Of a DNA stretch of 64,000 nucleotides, positions 1-7,756 are shown piece after piece. The position numbers were made by a program, and so were the translations under genes. A model generated the notes under the pieces. It was given only the letters and a program-made list of their open reading frames with translations, ran no database searches and was not told where the DNA came from. Source of the stretch: Trichocoleus sp. (GTDB lineage: Bacteria; Cyanobacteriota; Cyanobacteriia; Elainellales; Elainellaceae); contig DATNQD010000064.1 of assembly GCA_036702865.1 (NCBI GenBank), positions 266,993 through 330,992 of the forward strand, given 5' to 3'. The stretch's first letter is position 1, and each line of letters begins with the position of its first letter.

Positions 1-142
1 CCTGAAGTTGTTGAGCCAGTTGGGTTTCAACTAGCCGATCGCCCGGAGCCAGTTCACCAGACAAAATGCTTGTCCGCAAGGCTTCATAGGTCTGCTGGTG
101 TAGCAGCTTACTTCGCTGAATCGGTGGTGCAGAAAGATTCAA
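1..142 (-). CDS. GntR/FCD-family transcriptional regulator, 5' end only
   Basis: The gene runs off the left edge; only the first 47 or so codons are present. The reverse-strand translation contains QQTYEALRTSILSGELAPG followed by DRLVETQLAQQLQ, which is the start of the winged-helix DNA-binding domain of GntR regulators of the FadR/FCD type. No ATG is available. TTG at 142-140 is preferred because a GAGGAGG ribosome-binding site lies just upstream; an in-frame GTG at 157-155 overlaps that site. The gene is divergent from the hydantoinase at 636, so control of that gene is a reasonable inference. Family assignment is fairly secure; the ligand is unknown. Confidence 0.7.
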   Translation of the reverse strand, partial: MNLSAPPIQRSKLLHQQTYEALRTSILSGELAPGDRLVETQLAQQLQ

Positions 143-190
143 AGCCTCCCTCCTCACGCTGCTATTCTGCCTGTCGGCTGTATACAGAGC

Positions 191-232
191 ACAGTATGCA
201 AATCGAGAGCGTGAAACTGTCTTCTACAATAC
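191..232 (-). promoter_or_regulatory. NtcA-like promoter upstream of the left GntR gene (weak box)
   Basis: On the reverse strand, GTA-N8-GAC (232-219) is followed after exactly 22 nt by TACTGT (196-191), which fits the TAN3T form of the -10 element. Cyanobacterial NtcA class II promoters have GTA-N8-TAC about 20-24 nt before TAN3T. One half-site base differs from consensus. The transcript would start near 184, giving a leader of about 40 nt to the TTG start. It is reported because two better boxes in this window have the same spacing. Confidence 0.35.
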
Positions 233-272
233 AGTCTCATCTTCAGATGCCGATCGGCTCACAAAACTTTAG

Positions 273-304
273 ATTCACAGCTCAATTCACAGCTCAATTC
301 ACAG
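273..304. repeat. 12-bp tandem repeat, 2.7 copies
   Basis: The unit ATTCACAGCTCA occurs twice exactly, followed by ATTCACAG. It lies in the intergenic region upstream of the hydantoinase and is one of five short arrays with a 12-bp period in this window. Confidence 0.9.
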
Positions 305-635
305 CAACGGGATCGCCTTCTGCAAAGCGTTTCAGCTAAGTAGAGATTGACTGCAAAGCTCGTTCTAGCACAGCATTACTGTTATCTTTTGTGCGACTAC
401 TACAGCATAAGCAGCATTAATTTAGATAAAAATAGATACGCTACGCATCAAGAGAAATTACAAGTTATAAAGAAGTATATGGATAAAATGGATCCTTCTA
501 AAAAAATAGAGTAGTTTGCAAACTTAGGAGCCGCGTCTGCAAGTTGATCGAATCATGACCGTCTCTGAAACACAGAAATATTCAAAATTTCATAAACGAT
601 ACCAATCTCAGCAGAACTGCAAAGGAAGAAACTGA

Positions 636-2048
636 ATGACTGAGGTGCTGATTAAAGGTGGGCGGATTGTCACAGCCGTTGATGATTATGTTGCAGATAT
701 TTTGGTAAAAGATGGCAGCATTGAAGCGATCGCCCGTGAACTGACTTCAGACAAGGCAGAAATTCATGATGCAACTAACTTACTCGTGATGCCCGGTGGC
801 GTAGATGTCCATACCCACATGGATTTTCCATTAGGGGATGCGATAACCTGTGATACTTTTGAAACCGGAACGCGATCGGCTGCCTTTGGCGGCACCACCA
901 CAATTATTGACTTTGCACTACAAAAACAAGGCGAAACCCCCAAACACACGCTCGATCAGCGGCTCGCTGTTGCCGAACCTCAAGCCTGCGTAGACTACAG
1001 TTTTCACCTCATTCTGACCCATGTCACACCCGAAACGTTGGCGGAACTGCCCGATCTGGTCAACCGAGACGGCATCTCCAGCTTCAAAATGTTTATGGCA
1101 TATCCGGGTGCGTTGATGGTCGAAGATGCAGATATTTTTCGATCGATGCGAAAAGTGGGCACGCATGGCGGCATGATCAATGTTCATGCAGAAAACGGCA
1201 GCGTCATTCAGGTGTTGATTGAAGAAGCCCTGGCGCAAGGCAATACCTCGCCCAAATATCATGCCCTGACTCGACCACGCATCATGGAAGCAGAAGCCAC
1301 CCACCGAGCAATTCGTTTAGCAGAGCTGGCAGAAGTTCCGGTTTATATTGTCCATTTGTCGGCAAAAGAGGCACTAGAAGCAGTAGTCGAAGCCCGCGAT
1401 CGAGGCATTCCTGCCTTTGCTGAAACCTGCCCTCACTATTTGTTTCTCACCATTGAAGAGTACGATCGTCCCGGTTTTGAAGCCGCGAAATATGTCATGA
1501 CGCCTCCCTTAAGGGAACACGACTGCCAACAAGCATTATGGCGCGGACTCCGGTTTGATGATCTGCAAGTCGTCTCGACCGATCACTGTCCGTTTTGCTT
1601 CAATGAAAACCCCTACGGCATCAATCGATCAAAGCAGCTCGGACAGGATAACTTTGAGCGCATTCCCAATGGCGCACCCGGTGTCGAGTTTCGGATACCG
1701 CTTTTGTTTGAGGGAGGTGTGAATGCCGATCGCATTTCGCTCAATCGCTTTGTCCAACTCACGGCAACGGCTCCAGCGAAGATGTTTGGGCTATTTCCTC
1801 GCAAAGGCACGATCGCAGTTGGGAGTGATGCCGATCTGATTTTGTTTGATCCAAAGCAGCCTCATATTCTCAGCGCCAGCACACATCATTCCAATACCGA
1901 CTATTCCCTCTATGAGGGACGGCAGATTACCGGGAAAGTGGAGAAAGTCTTCTTGCGCGGCGATCTGGTTGTGGATGGCGATCGATGGCTGGGAAAACCA
2001 GGAAATGGACGTTTTTTAAAGCGATCGGCGTCAGGCAGAATTTTGTGA
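636..2048 (+). CDS. hydA: Dihydropyrimidinase / D-hydantoinase family amidohydrolase
   Basis: A 470-residue cytosolic enzyme of the cyclic amidohydrolase family, normal length. The binuclear metal site is complete: H59 and H61 (VDVHTHMDF), K151 for the carboxylated lysine (FKMFMAYPG), H184 (VHAENG), H240 (HLSAKEA) and D316 (STDHCPF). The family opens dihydropyrimidine, hydantoin or related cyclic ureide rings; allantoinases are relatives. The ATG is preceded by AAGGAAG. The 3' end overlaps the convergent histidine kinase gene by 18 bp. It faces a GntR regulator. The exact substrate cannot be told from sequence; a hydantoin or N-methylhydantoin would link it to the nitrogen island further right, but that is inference. 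Confidence 0.9.
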   Translation: MTEVLIKGGRIVTAVDDYVADILVKDGSIEAIARELTSDKAEIHDATNLLVMPGGVDVHTHMDFPLGDAITCDTFETGTRSAAFGGTTTIIDFALQKQGETPKHTLDQRLAVAEPQACVDYSFHLILTHVTPETLAELPDLVNRDGISSFKMFMAYPGALMVEDADIFRSMRKVGTHGGMINVHAENGSVIQVLIEEALAQGNTSPKYHALTRPRIMEAEATHRAIRLAELAEVPVYIVHLSAKEALEAVVEARDRGIPAFAETCPHYLFLTIEEYDRPGFEAAKYVMTPPLREHDCQQALWRGLRFDDLQVVSTDHCPFCFNENPYGINRSKQLGQDNFERIPNGAPGVEFRIPLLFEGGVNADRISLNRFVQLTATAPAKMFGLFPRKGTIAVGSDADLILFDPKQPHILSASTHHSNTDYSLYEGRQITGKVEKVFLRGDLVVDGDRWLGKPGNGRFLKRSASGRIL

Positions 2049-4703
2049 TGATTGGAGCGGAATCCGCACCACAAAGGTAACCAGGTGATCCCCACTTTCC
2101 ACTGCGATCGTGCCTTCTAGCCGCTCAACCAGTTTTTTGACAAGTGCCAACCCTAACCCAGTCCCTTCGTGTTTCCAGGGATCATGGGTGGGGATGCGGT
2201 AAAACTTATCAAAGATGCGATCGTGCTCCTCGGGTGGAATATCAACCCCCGAATTGCTGATTCGTAAACAAAGGATTGGGCTGTGAGTTTCGGGGGCAAT
2301 CACCTCAACCAGCAGCATAATTGTTTCGTTGGGCGGCGTATACTTACAGGCATTATTCAGCAGCTCTGTCAGAATACGCTCTAGATTCGTCAGGTCAGTT
2401 GTCAACAGCGGCAGATCTGCCGGAATGTGAAGCCGAAGCTGTTGCTGTCTTGACTGAGCACGTTGCATAAATGGTTCGCTAACATGCCTGATCCAAACTG
2501 CCGGATCGATCGTCGTTAGCATTAGCGGCTCACTATTGGCATCTAAACGAGACAGATCTAGCAGATCGTTAATTAAACAAATTTCTCGCTGACTCTCCTC
2601 TTTTAGAATGCGGAAATAGCGTGTAATTGTCTGCTCTTCGGTTAATAAATTGAGTTGACTCAGGCAAAGCTCAATCATTTGAGTTGCCATTTTGATATTT
2701 GAGATGGGTGTTCTCAGTTCATGTGAGATTGAACTTAAAAAATTATCTTTTAGGCGATTGAGCCGCTCCAGTTCTATCACCTGGGTTTGAGCAGCATGAA
2801 ACAGCCGTGCCTGCCGGATCGCAATTGCACATTGATTCGCAACCTGCTGAATTAAGCGAACCTCTTGCTCTCCATATACTTGTGCTGCTGCCTTATAGAG
2901 CCAAAGATCGCCTAATACCTGATGCTCCTTCATATGGGGACAAATCAGCGGACAGACAAGAACCGAAAAATGTTCAGCGATCGGGCGAACAGGAGTTCCA
3001 GCAATATACAATGCACTGTGCCAGCAGAACTGGAGGCATTCCCCTAACATCAACGGCTGATAAATTTCTGGAAAATTTGAAATCGGTACAACGTTACAAG
3101 TAGCTGGCGGCACTTTTTCAACAGTGTATTCATAAGCAATGGTTGAAGTTTGCCGCTGTTCATCATAAATTCCGGTATCGCAGCTATAAATATTGAGTGC
3201 AAGCGTAAGTTCTTGGACTGCGGTTTGCAAAATTTGGGCTTCATCCAAACTATCGCGCACTTTATCTGTAACTCGCTTCAGCGTTGCTTCAAAATCAAAT
3301 GCTTGTTGCAGTTGAGCTGTTCTTTGCTGTACCTGAACTTCTAGCGTTGTATTTAGTGTTCGCACCTGTTGATAAAGCTCTGATTGCTGAATTGCAATTC
3401 CCACCTGGGCAGCAATCTGGCTCAACAAACTAATTTCACTATCCTGCCAATGCCGTGGCGTTTCGCAACTGTGCGCCCCCAGCAAACCCCACAACCGATC
3501 GTCCTGCAAAATCGGCACAATTAGATTTGCCCGAACCGTTATAGACGTCAGCAATTCGCGGTAGCAAGATTGAATATTATCTGTTTCAGCATCCTCCACA
3601 ATCCCAATTCGTCCCTGACGATAGAGTTCATGCCAACCATTTCCAAAACAGGGATCATCAATGACCTGATCGAGCAACGGTGGACAGCCAGGACGCACCG
3701 ACTCCACCACAATCTTGCCACTCCAATCTGGATAGAACTGAAAAATCACCACGCGATCGACTGCAAGAAAATGTCGGACTTCAGCGGCGGTTGTTGTCAA
3801 AATTTCAGTCGGCTCAAGCGATTGCCGAATCCGCTGCACAATCATTCCCACTAACCGTTCTCGATCGGCTTGCTGCCGTAACGCTTCACTTGCCTGCTTA
3901 AATTCGGTGATATCTCTGGCAACCACCAGTACAGTTTCAACTCCGGTTGCTCCAAACTCAGGCACAATGCGCGAAGACCAGTACTTTTCTCCCTGGGATG
4001 TTACGAATGAATAGTCATGATGCCATTCCTCGCCCGTAGCAAAAACATGAGCCATCGCCTGATGCCAAAACGCCACCAGATTAGCTGGAAACCCTAATTC
4101 ATCATTGCTTTTACCAATAAAATCAGCCGGAGCAATTCCCACTTCTTGTTCAATGCGAGGATTGATATAGACATAGCGAAACTGCTGATCGAGCCGCATA
4201 ATGACATCAGGCGAGTTTTCGACCAGGGCACGAAATTCTTCTTCTCGCTGTCGTGTCAGTTCAGAAAGCTGGCGATCGTCGGTTGTTTGTTGTGTAGGAT
4301 ATGTGACAGACAGTTCTACCCTTGCAACCCCATAGAGCCAGCCTGCTCTGCCTCGCTTCATCTGCCAGGACAGATACCGATCGCTGCCATCTTGATGCCG
4401 CATCCGCGCCGTAAAACTGCACCGAGATTGACCAATTTTCTTTGCAAGCGTCCGCAGAATGGCTCGAACCGAGGCTCGATCGTCAGGATAAACCCAGTCG
4501 AACCAGTTTTGCAATTGCGCTGATTCAACCTCCCAACCCATCACTGCTTGCCAATTGGGGCTGAGCAACTGTAATCGCCCATCCTCCTCCATAACGCAAA
4601 AGAGAGTAGGAGCAACCTCAAATGCATCCTGCAAAGCTGCCTGTAGCTGTGTAAATTGATGAAGTTGCCCTTCCAGTTGCCGCAAGTAATCTTCGCTTGC
4701 CAT
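2031..4703 (-). CDS. PAS-PAS-GAF-GAF sensor histidine kinase
   Basis: A soluble sensor kinase of about 890 residues with no membrane segment. Order from the N-terminus: a PAS fold (about 20-140), a second PAS (about 160-280), a GAF domain (about 295-445), a coiled linker, a second GAF-like domain (about 495-645), HisKA with SISHELRTP and phospho-acceptor H661, then HATPase_c with the GTGLGLALVK glycine box. ATG at 4703 is preferred; a GTG eight codons upstream is also open, and neither has a clear ribosome-binding site. It has no receiver of its own and no adjacent partner. Its C-terminal half closely resembles the kinase at 15544-17763, including QVANQCAIAIRQARL and the segment after the histidine box. 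The signal sensed is unknown. Confidence 0.9.
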   Translation of the reverse strand: MASEDYLRQLEGQLHQFTQLQAALQDAFEVAPTLFCVMEEDGRLQLLSPNWQAVMGWEVESAQLQNWFDWVYPDDRASVRAILRTLAKKIGQSRCSFTARMRHQDGSDRYLSWQMKRGRAGWLYGVARVELSVTYPTQQTTDDRQLSELTRQREEEFRALVENSPDVIMRLDQQFRYVYINPRIEQEVGIAPADFIGKSNDELGFPANLVAFWHQAMAHVFATGEEWHHDYSFVTSQGEKYWSSRIVPEFGATGVETVLVVARDITEFKQASEALRQQADRERLVGMIVQRIRQSLEPTEILTTTAAEVRHFLAVDRVVIFQFYPDWSGKIVVESVRPGCPPLLDQVIDDPCFGNGWHELYRQGRIGIVEDAETDNIQSCYRELLTSITVRANLIVPILQDDRLWGLLGAHSCETPRHWQDSEISLLSQIAAQVGIAIQQSELYQQVRTLNTTLEVQVQQRTAQLQQAFDFEATLKRVTDKVRDSLDEAQILQTAVQELTLALNIYSCDTGIYDEQRQTSTIAYEYTVEKVPPATCNVVPISNFPEIYQPLMLGECLQFCWHSALYIAGTPVRPIAEHFSVLVCPLICPHMKEHQVLGDLWLYKAAAQVYGEQEVRLIQQVANQCAIAIRQARLFHAAQTQVIELERLNRLKDNFLSSISHELRTPISNIKMATQMIELCLSQLNLLTEEQTITRYFRILKEESQREICLINDLLDLSRLDANSEPLMLTTIDPAVWIRHVSEPFMQRAQSRQQQLRLHIPADLPLLTTDLTNLERILTELLNNACKYTPPNETIMLLVEVIAPETHSPILCLRISNSGVDIPPEEHDRIFDKFYRIPTHDPWKHEGTGLGLALVKKLVERLEGTIAVESGDHLVTFVVRIPLQSSQNSA

Positions 4704-5021
4704 TGATTCTCGATCGATGCGCTCCACAGAAGTATTTTATTTCGAGCGAATGAAATGTAACCCGGGATCGCGAATTCGGCAGATTGATAGCTAAAATTCA
4801 AGGGGGCAGGGGGCAGGGGCTAAAAAGTATCAATAAAGCTGCTGAATGTTCTGCTAGGTCAAATTTTCTCGATTTTTGGGATAACTCCTTGTTTCTAAAA
4901 TTATGATGTTTGAAATCTGTTGCCTCATAAATTAAATTTTATGACTCTATTTTGCCAATTTCCCAGTTTTTTGCCTTTGATTTTTTGCCTTTAATCGAAC
5001 GATCGGCGGATGAGCGGCAGT
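4704..5021. other. Intergenic region with a GGGGGCA heptamer repeat
   Basis: About 320 bp between the histidine kinase start and the permease stop. It holds a heptamer array (AGGGGGC twice, then AGGGGC) at 4801-4820 and an AT-rich stretch. G-rich heptamer arrays are a familiar kind of cyanobacterial short tandem repeat. No gene, RNA or clear terminator was seen. Confidence 0.6.
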
Positions 5022-5660
5022 TTATTGAGGCGGCTGTAGCCACCGCTGCACCACGCTAAAAGATATCTCAGCCAGCAATGCCAGCAGCGCCACAGGAATG
5101 GCTCCGACTAAAAGAATGGCATTATCGTAAAGAGCAAACCCTCTCACAATAAAGGTTCCCAACCCTCCTGCGCCAATGAAGGCTGCCAGCGTTGCACTCG
5201 CAATCACTTCTACTGTAGCCGTTTTGACCCCTGACAGAACAACGGGTAAAGCAAGCGGCACTTCAATCCATTGCAGAACTTGCTTTGCACTCATGCCCAT
5301 ACCAGAGGCGGCTTCTCGGATCGTTGGATCAATATTACGGAAAGCAACATCCGTACTGATCAAGATGGGCGGCATTGCCAGCAGGGTCAGGGCGATCGCT
5401 GCTGACTGAAAACTTAAACCAAAATAAGGGATTGCCAAAAACAAAATTGCCAGACTGGGAATCACGCGCAGAGCCGTAAAGCCATTGATCAGAGCCGTTG
5501 CCGCCAAGCGCGATCGAGCACTCCACAACCCCAGAGGCAACCCCGCAACCAAACCGATCGCCATTGGGATCGCGACCAGCAGCAGGTGTTCTTGGAGCGC
5601 ACGAAGTAATTCACTGCTATGGGCTGCTGCATACTCATACGCTTGAGAAAAAACTGCCAT
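5022..5660 (-). CDS. ABC transporter permease, OpuCB/ProW-like (osmoprotectant-type)
   Basis: A 212-residue inner-membrane permease with about five to six hydrophobic helices. The conserved cytoplasmic loop is visible as IREAASGMGMSAKQVLQWIEVPLALPV, here quoted in parts: IREAASGMGM and QVLQWIEVPLALP. The segment IGAGGLGTFIVRGF is typical of glycine-betaine/choline/carnitine permeases. The start at MAVFSQAY (5660) is preferred because an upstream start would lie inside the response regulator gene. It begins 10 bp after that gene and is probably cotranscribed with it. No ATPase or binding protein is adjacent, so its partners must be encoded elsewhere. Confidence 0.85.
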   Translation of the reverse strand: MAVFSQAYEYAAAHSSELLRALQEHLLLVAIPMAIGLVAGLPLGLWSARSRLAATALINGFTALRVIPSLAILFLAIPYFGLSFQSAAIALTLLAMPPILISTDVAFRNIDPTIREAASGMGMSAKQVLQWIEVPLALPVVLSGVKTATVEVIASATLAAFIGAGGLGTFIVRGFALYDNAILLVGAIPVALLALLAEISFSVVQRWLQPPQ

Positions 5661-5670
5661 TTCCTCACCC

Positions 5671-6378
5671 CTAACCTGTTGCGTCTTCAAACTTGTAGCC
5701 CACCCCAATCACCGTCTTCAGAAAGATTGGATTGGCTGGGTCAGGCTCAATCTTTTTACGAAGTCGCGCTACATGCGTATCAACCACCCGTTCATCCCCA
5801 TAAAAATCGCTGCCCCACAGCCGCTCAATCAGTTGGGCGCGGTTCCAAACCCGTCCCGGATAGCTCATAAACGTGGTGAGCAGATCAAATTCGAGCGTGG
5901 TGAGGTCGAGGGTTTCAGGGTCTTGTCCTTCGATCTGGCGCTGAGCAACGCGCTGATCAACATCGGCAGCAAAATGAGGCGTTTGGAACGATCGGCTCTG
6001 TCCACCTTGGCGAAGCGTCCGCCGCAACAGTGCCCGAACTCTGGCAACCAATTCTCTGGGGCTAAAAGGCTTCACCATGTAGTCATCTGCCCCTGTTGAC
6101 AGCCCAATGATGCGATCGATCTCCTCTCCTTTTGCCGTCAGCATCAAAATATAGGGGTCTTTGTTGCCTGGTTTTTGCCGAATCCGCGTACAGATTTCTA
6201 GCCCATCCATCCCTGGAACCATCAAATCGAGAATGATCAGATCAGGCTGCTGCTCTTGAAACACCTGTAAAGCCGTCAACCCATCGCGACAAGTCCGACA
6301 GGAGAAGCCTTCTTTCTCCAGGTAAAGCTGGATCAGTTGGGCAATTTCCGCTTCGTCTTCAACAATCAAAATTTCCAT
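5671..6378 (-). CDS. OmpR/PhoB-family response regulator
   Basis: A 235-residue two-domain regulator. The receiver spans about 1-120 with the acidic pocket at E7 and D8, phospho-acceptor D51 (LIILDLMVPGMDG), T81 and K103 (MVKPFSPREL). The winged-helix DNA-binding domain spans about 135-232 and ends in VDTHVARLRKKIEPDP and the GVGYKF wing. It is followed after 10 bp by an ABC permease gene on the same strand. No kinase is adjacent; the kinase at 21632 is of the kind that pairs with OmpR regulators but is 15 kb away. Confidence 0.93.
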   Translation of the reverse strand: MEILIVEDEAEIAQLIQLYLEKEGFSCRTCRDGLTALQVFQEQQPDLIILDLMVPGMDGLEICTRIRQKPGNKDPYILMLTAKGEEIDRIIGLSTGADDYMVKPFSPRELVARVRALLRRTLRQGGQSRSFQTPHFAADVDQRVAQRQIEGQDPETLDLTTLEFDLLTTFMSYPGRVWNRAQLIERLWGSDFYGDERVVDTHVARLRKKIEPDPANPIFLKTVIGVGYKFEDATG

Positions 6379-6772
6379 ATCAAGCTACTGGGGCAAATCA
6401 ATCTCAAGATGACCTTTGCATGTTAAACGCTGCGAATCACCATCTCGGTCACAGCCCTGCTTACAGCACAAGAACCTGAAACCGTTTGTAGAGTCAGCAG
6501 CCGTTTCTTCTATCCTAGTCGCTGCCAGAAGAGAAACGAGAGAGGACAAGATTAAAGCCTTGTTGACTAGCGGCTGTAAGCCTGATTCTGATGATTCGAT
6601 CGCTCCATCTTCATAAACTTTTTTAGACTGTTTTTAGACGATCGATCAACCCAACCCTTATCTACCCCCATGCCCTCTATTTCCGGCTCTCGTTTACCGA
6701 AGCGATCGGCTCAATGCAAGCACTTTGACAAAACTACTCCCCATTTCCTGTCACCTACCCGCTAACCCCTGT
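6379..6772. other. Divergent intergenic region
   Basis: About 390 bp between the response regulator and the histone-deacetylase-like gene. It should hold both promoters, but no box stands out. A 66-codon frame at 6416-6616 has no ribosome-binding site and no recognisable sequence and is not annotated. Confidence 0.5.
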
Positions 6773-7690
6773 ATGGATCTCCCGATCGTTTATCACCCCC
6801 ACTATGTCGCCCCACTCCCCCCCGAACACCGCTTTCCGATGGCAAAGTTTCGCTTACTCTCGGAAGCCCTTTTAGCAGATGGAGTTGTTCATCCGTCTCA
6901 GTTTCATACCCCAGAAAAGCCAGACTTGGAAATGATTCAGTTGGTGCATACGCCTGATTATGTGCGCGGCTACTGTGAGGGCACGCTCGACCCAAAAGCG
7001 CAGCGACGGATTGGGCTACCCTGGAGCCCTGCTTTAGTCAATCGAACCTGTATTGCAGTGGGTGGAACGATTTTGACGGCAAAATTGGCACTGGCGCAGG
7101 GATTAGCTTGCAACACGGCAGGTGGAACGCATCATGCTTTTCCAGACTACGGTTCTGGGTTTTGCATTTTTAATGATTTGGCAATTGCCGCTGCTGTTCT
7201 TTTGCAGTTGGGATCTGTCAAAAAAATCCTGATTGTGGATTTAGATGTGCATCAAGGAGACGGCACTGCCTTTATTTTTCGGCATGATCCGCGTGTGTTT
7301 ACTTTTTCAATGCACTGTGAAATCAACTTTCCGGGAACCAAACAGACCAGCGATCTCGATGTGCCTTTACGAGAGGGCATGGAAGATGACGAGTATCTGC
7401 AAACGCTGGCTGCATATTTGCCAGATTTACTCTCACAAGTTAAGCCAGATTTAGTTTTTTATGATGCGGGTGTGGATGTTCACTTGGGCGATCGGCTTGG
7501 CAAGTTAGCCTTGAGCGATCGGGGCTTATTCTGTCGGGAAATGCAGGTTTTGACGACCTGTATCTCTCAGGGCTATCCGGTCGCTTGTGTCATCGGGGGC
7601 GGCTATGCCGAAGATATGAATGCGCTGGTTTATCGCCACTCTCTGCTGCCTCGCGTCGCGGCTGACCTGTACCGCCAATATCGCTTGTGA
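6773..7690 (+). CDS. Histone deacetylase-like / acetoin-utilisation-type amidohydrolase
   Basis: About 305 residues from MDLPIVYHP, the preferred start; 16 further codons upstream are open but unlike the family. This is a zinc hydrolase of the arginase/deacetylase fold. The active-site HH pair (H120, H121 in GGTHHAFPDYGSGFCIFND) and the zinc ligands D156 and H160 (VDLDVHQGDG) are present, as is the GGGY loop near the C-terminus. Bacterial members deacetylate small amines, polyamines or proteins; the substrate here is unknown. Its TGA stop is the first codon of a 12-bp tandem repeat. Confidence 0.9.
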   Translation: MDLPIVYHPHYVAPLPPEHRFPMAKFRLLSEALLADGVVHPSQFHTPEKPDLEMIQLVHTPDYVRGYCEGTLDPKAQRRIGLPWSPALVNRTCIAVGGTILTAKLALAQGLACNTAGGTHHAFPDYGSGFCIFNDLAIAAAVLLQLGSVKKILIVDLDVHQGDGTAFIFRHDPRVFTFSMHCEINFPGTKQTSDLDVPLREGMEDDEYLQTLAAYLPDLLSQVKPDLVFYDAGVDVHLGDRLGKLALSDRGLFCREMQVLTTCISQGYPVACVIGGGYAEDMNALVYRHSLLPRVAADLYRQYRL

Positions 7691-7735
7691 GCCTTAGTAT
7701 GAGCCTTAGTATGAGCCTTAGTATGAGCCTTAGAT
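7688..7735. repeat. 12-bp tandem repeat, 4 copies, starting at a stop codon
   Basis: TGAGCCTTAGTA occurs three times and TGAGCCTTAGAT once, head to tail. The first TGA is the stop codon of the preceding gene, so the array repeats that stop in the same frame. It fills the gap before the ABC exporter gene at 7757. Confidence 0.95.
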
Positions 7736-7756
7736 TAAGTCATGAATTAAGTAAGC

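Larger units (their letters stand above)
143..635. other. Divergent intergenic region between GntR regulator and hydantoinase
   Basis: About 490 bp without a credible gene. It holds the weak NtcA-like promoter, a 12-bp tandem repeat at 273-304, and an AT-rich stretch from about 410 to 530 that could hold the hydantoinase promoter. An AAGGAAG ribosome-binding site lies just before the ATG at 636. An open frame of 89 codons from 70 overlaps the GntR gene antisense and looks like a chance frame. Confidence 0.6.

Noticed and set aside
70..339. 89-codon open frame at the left edge.
   Set aside because: It overlaps the well-supported GntR start on the other strand and its end is made of the 12-bp repeat.
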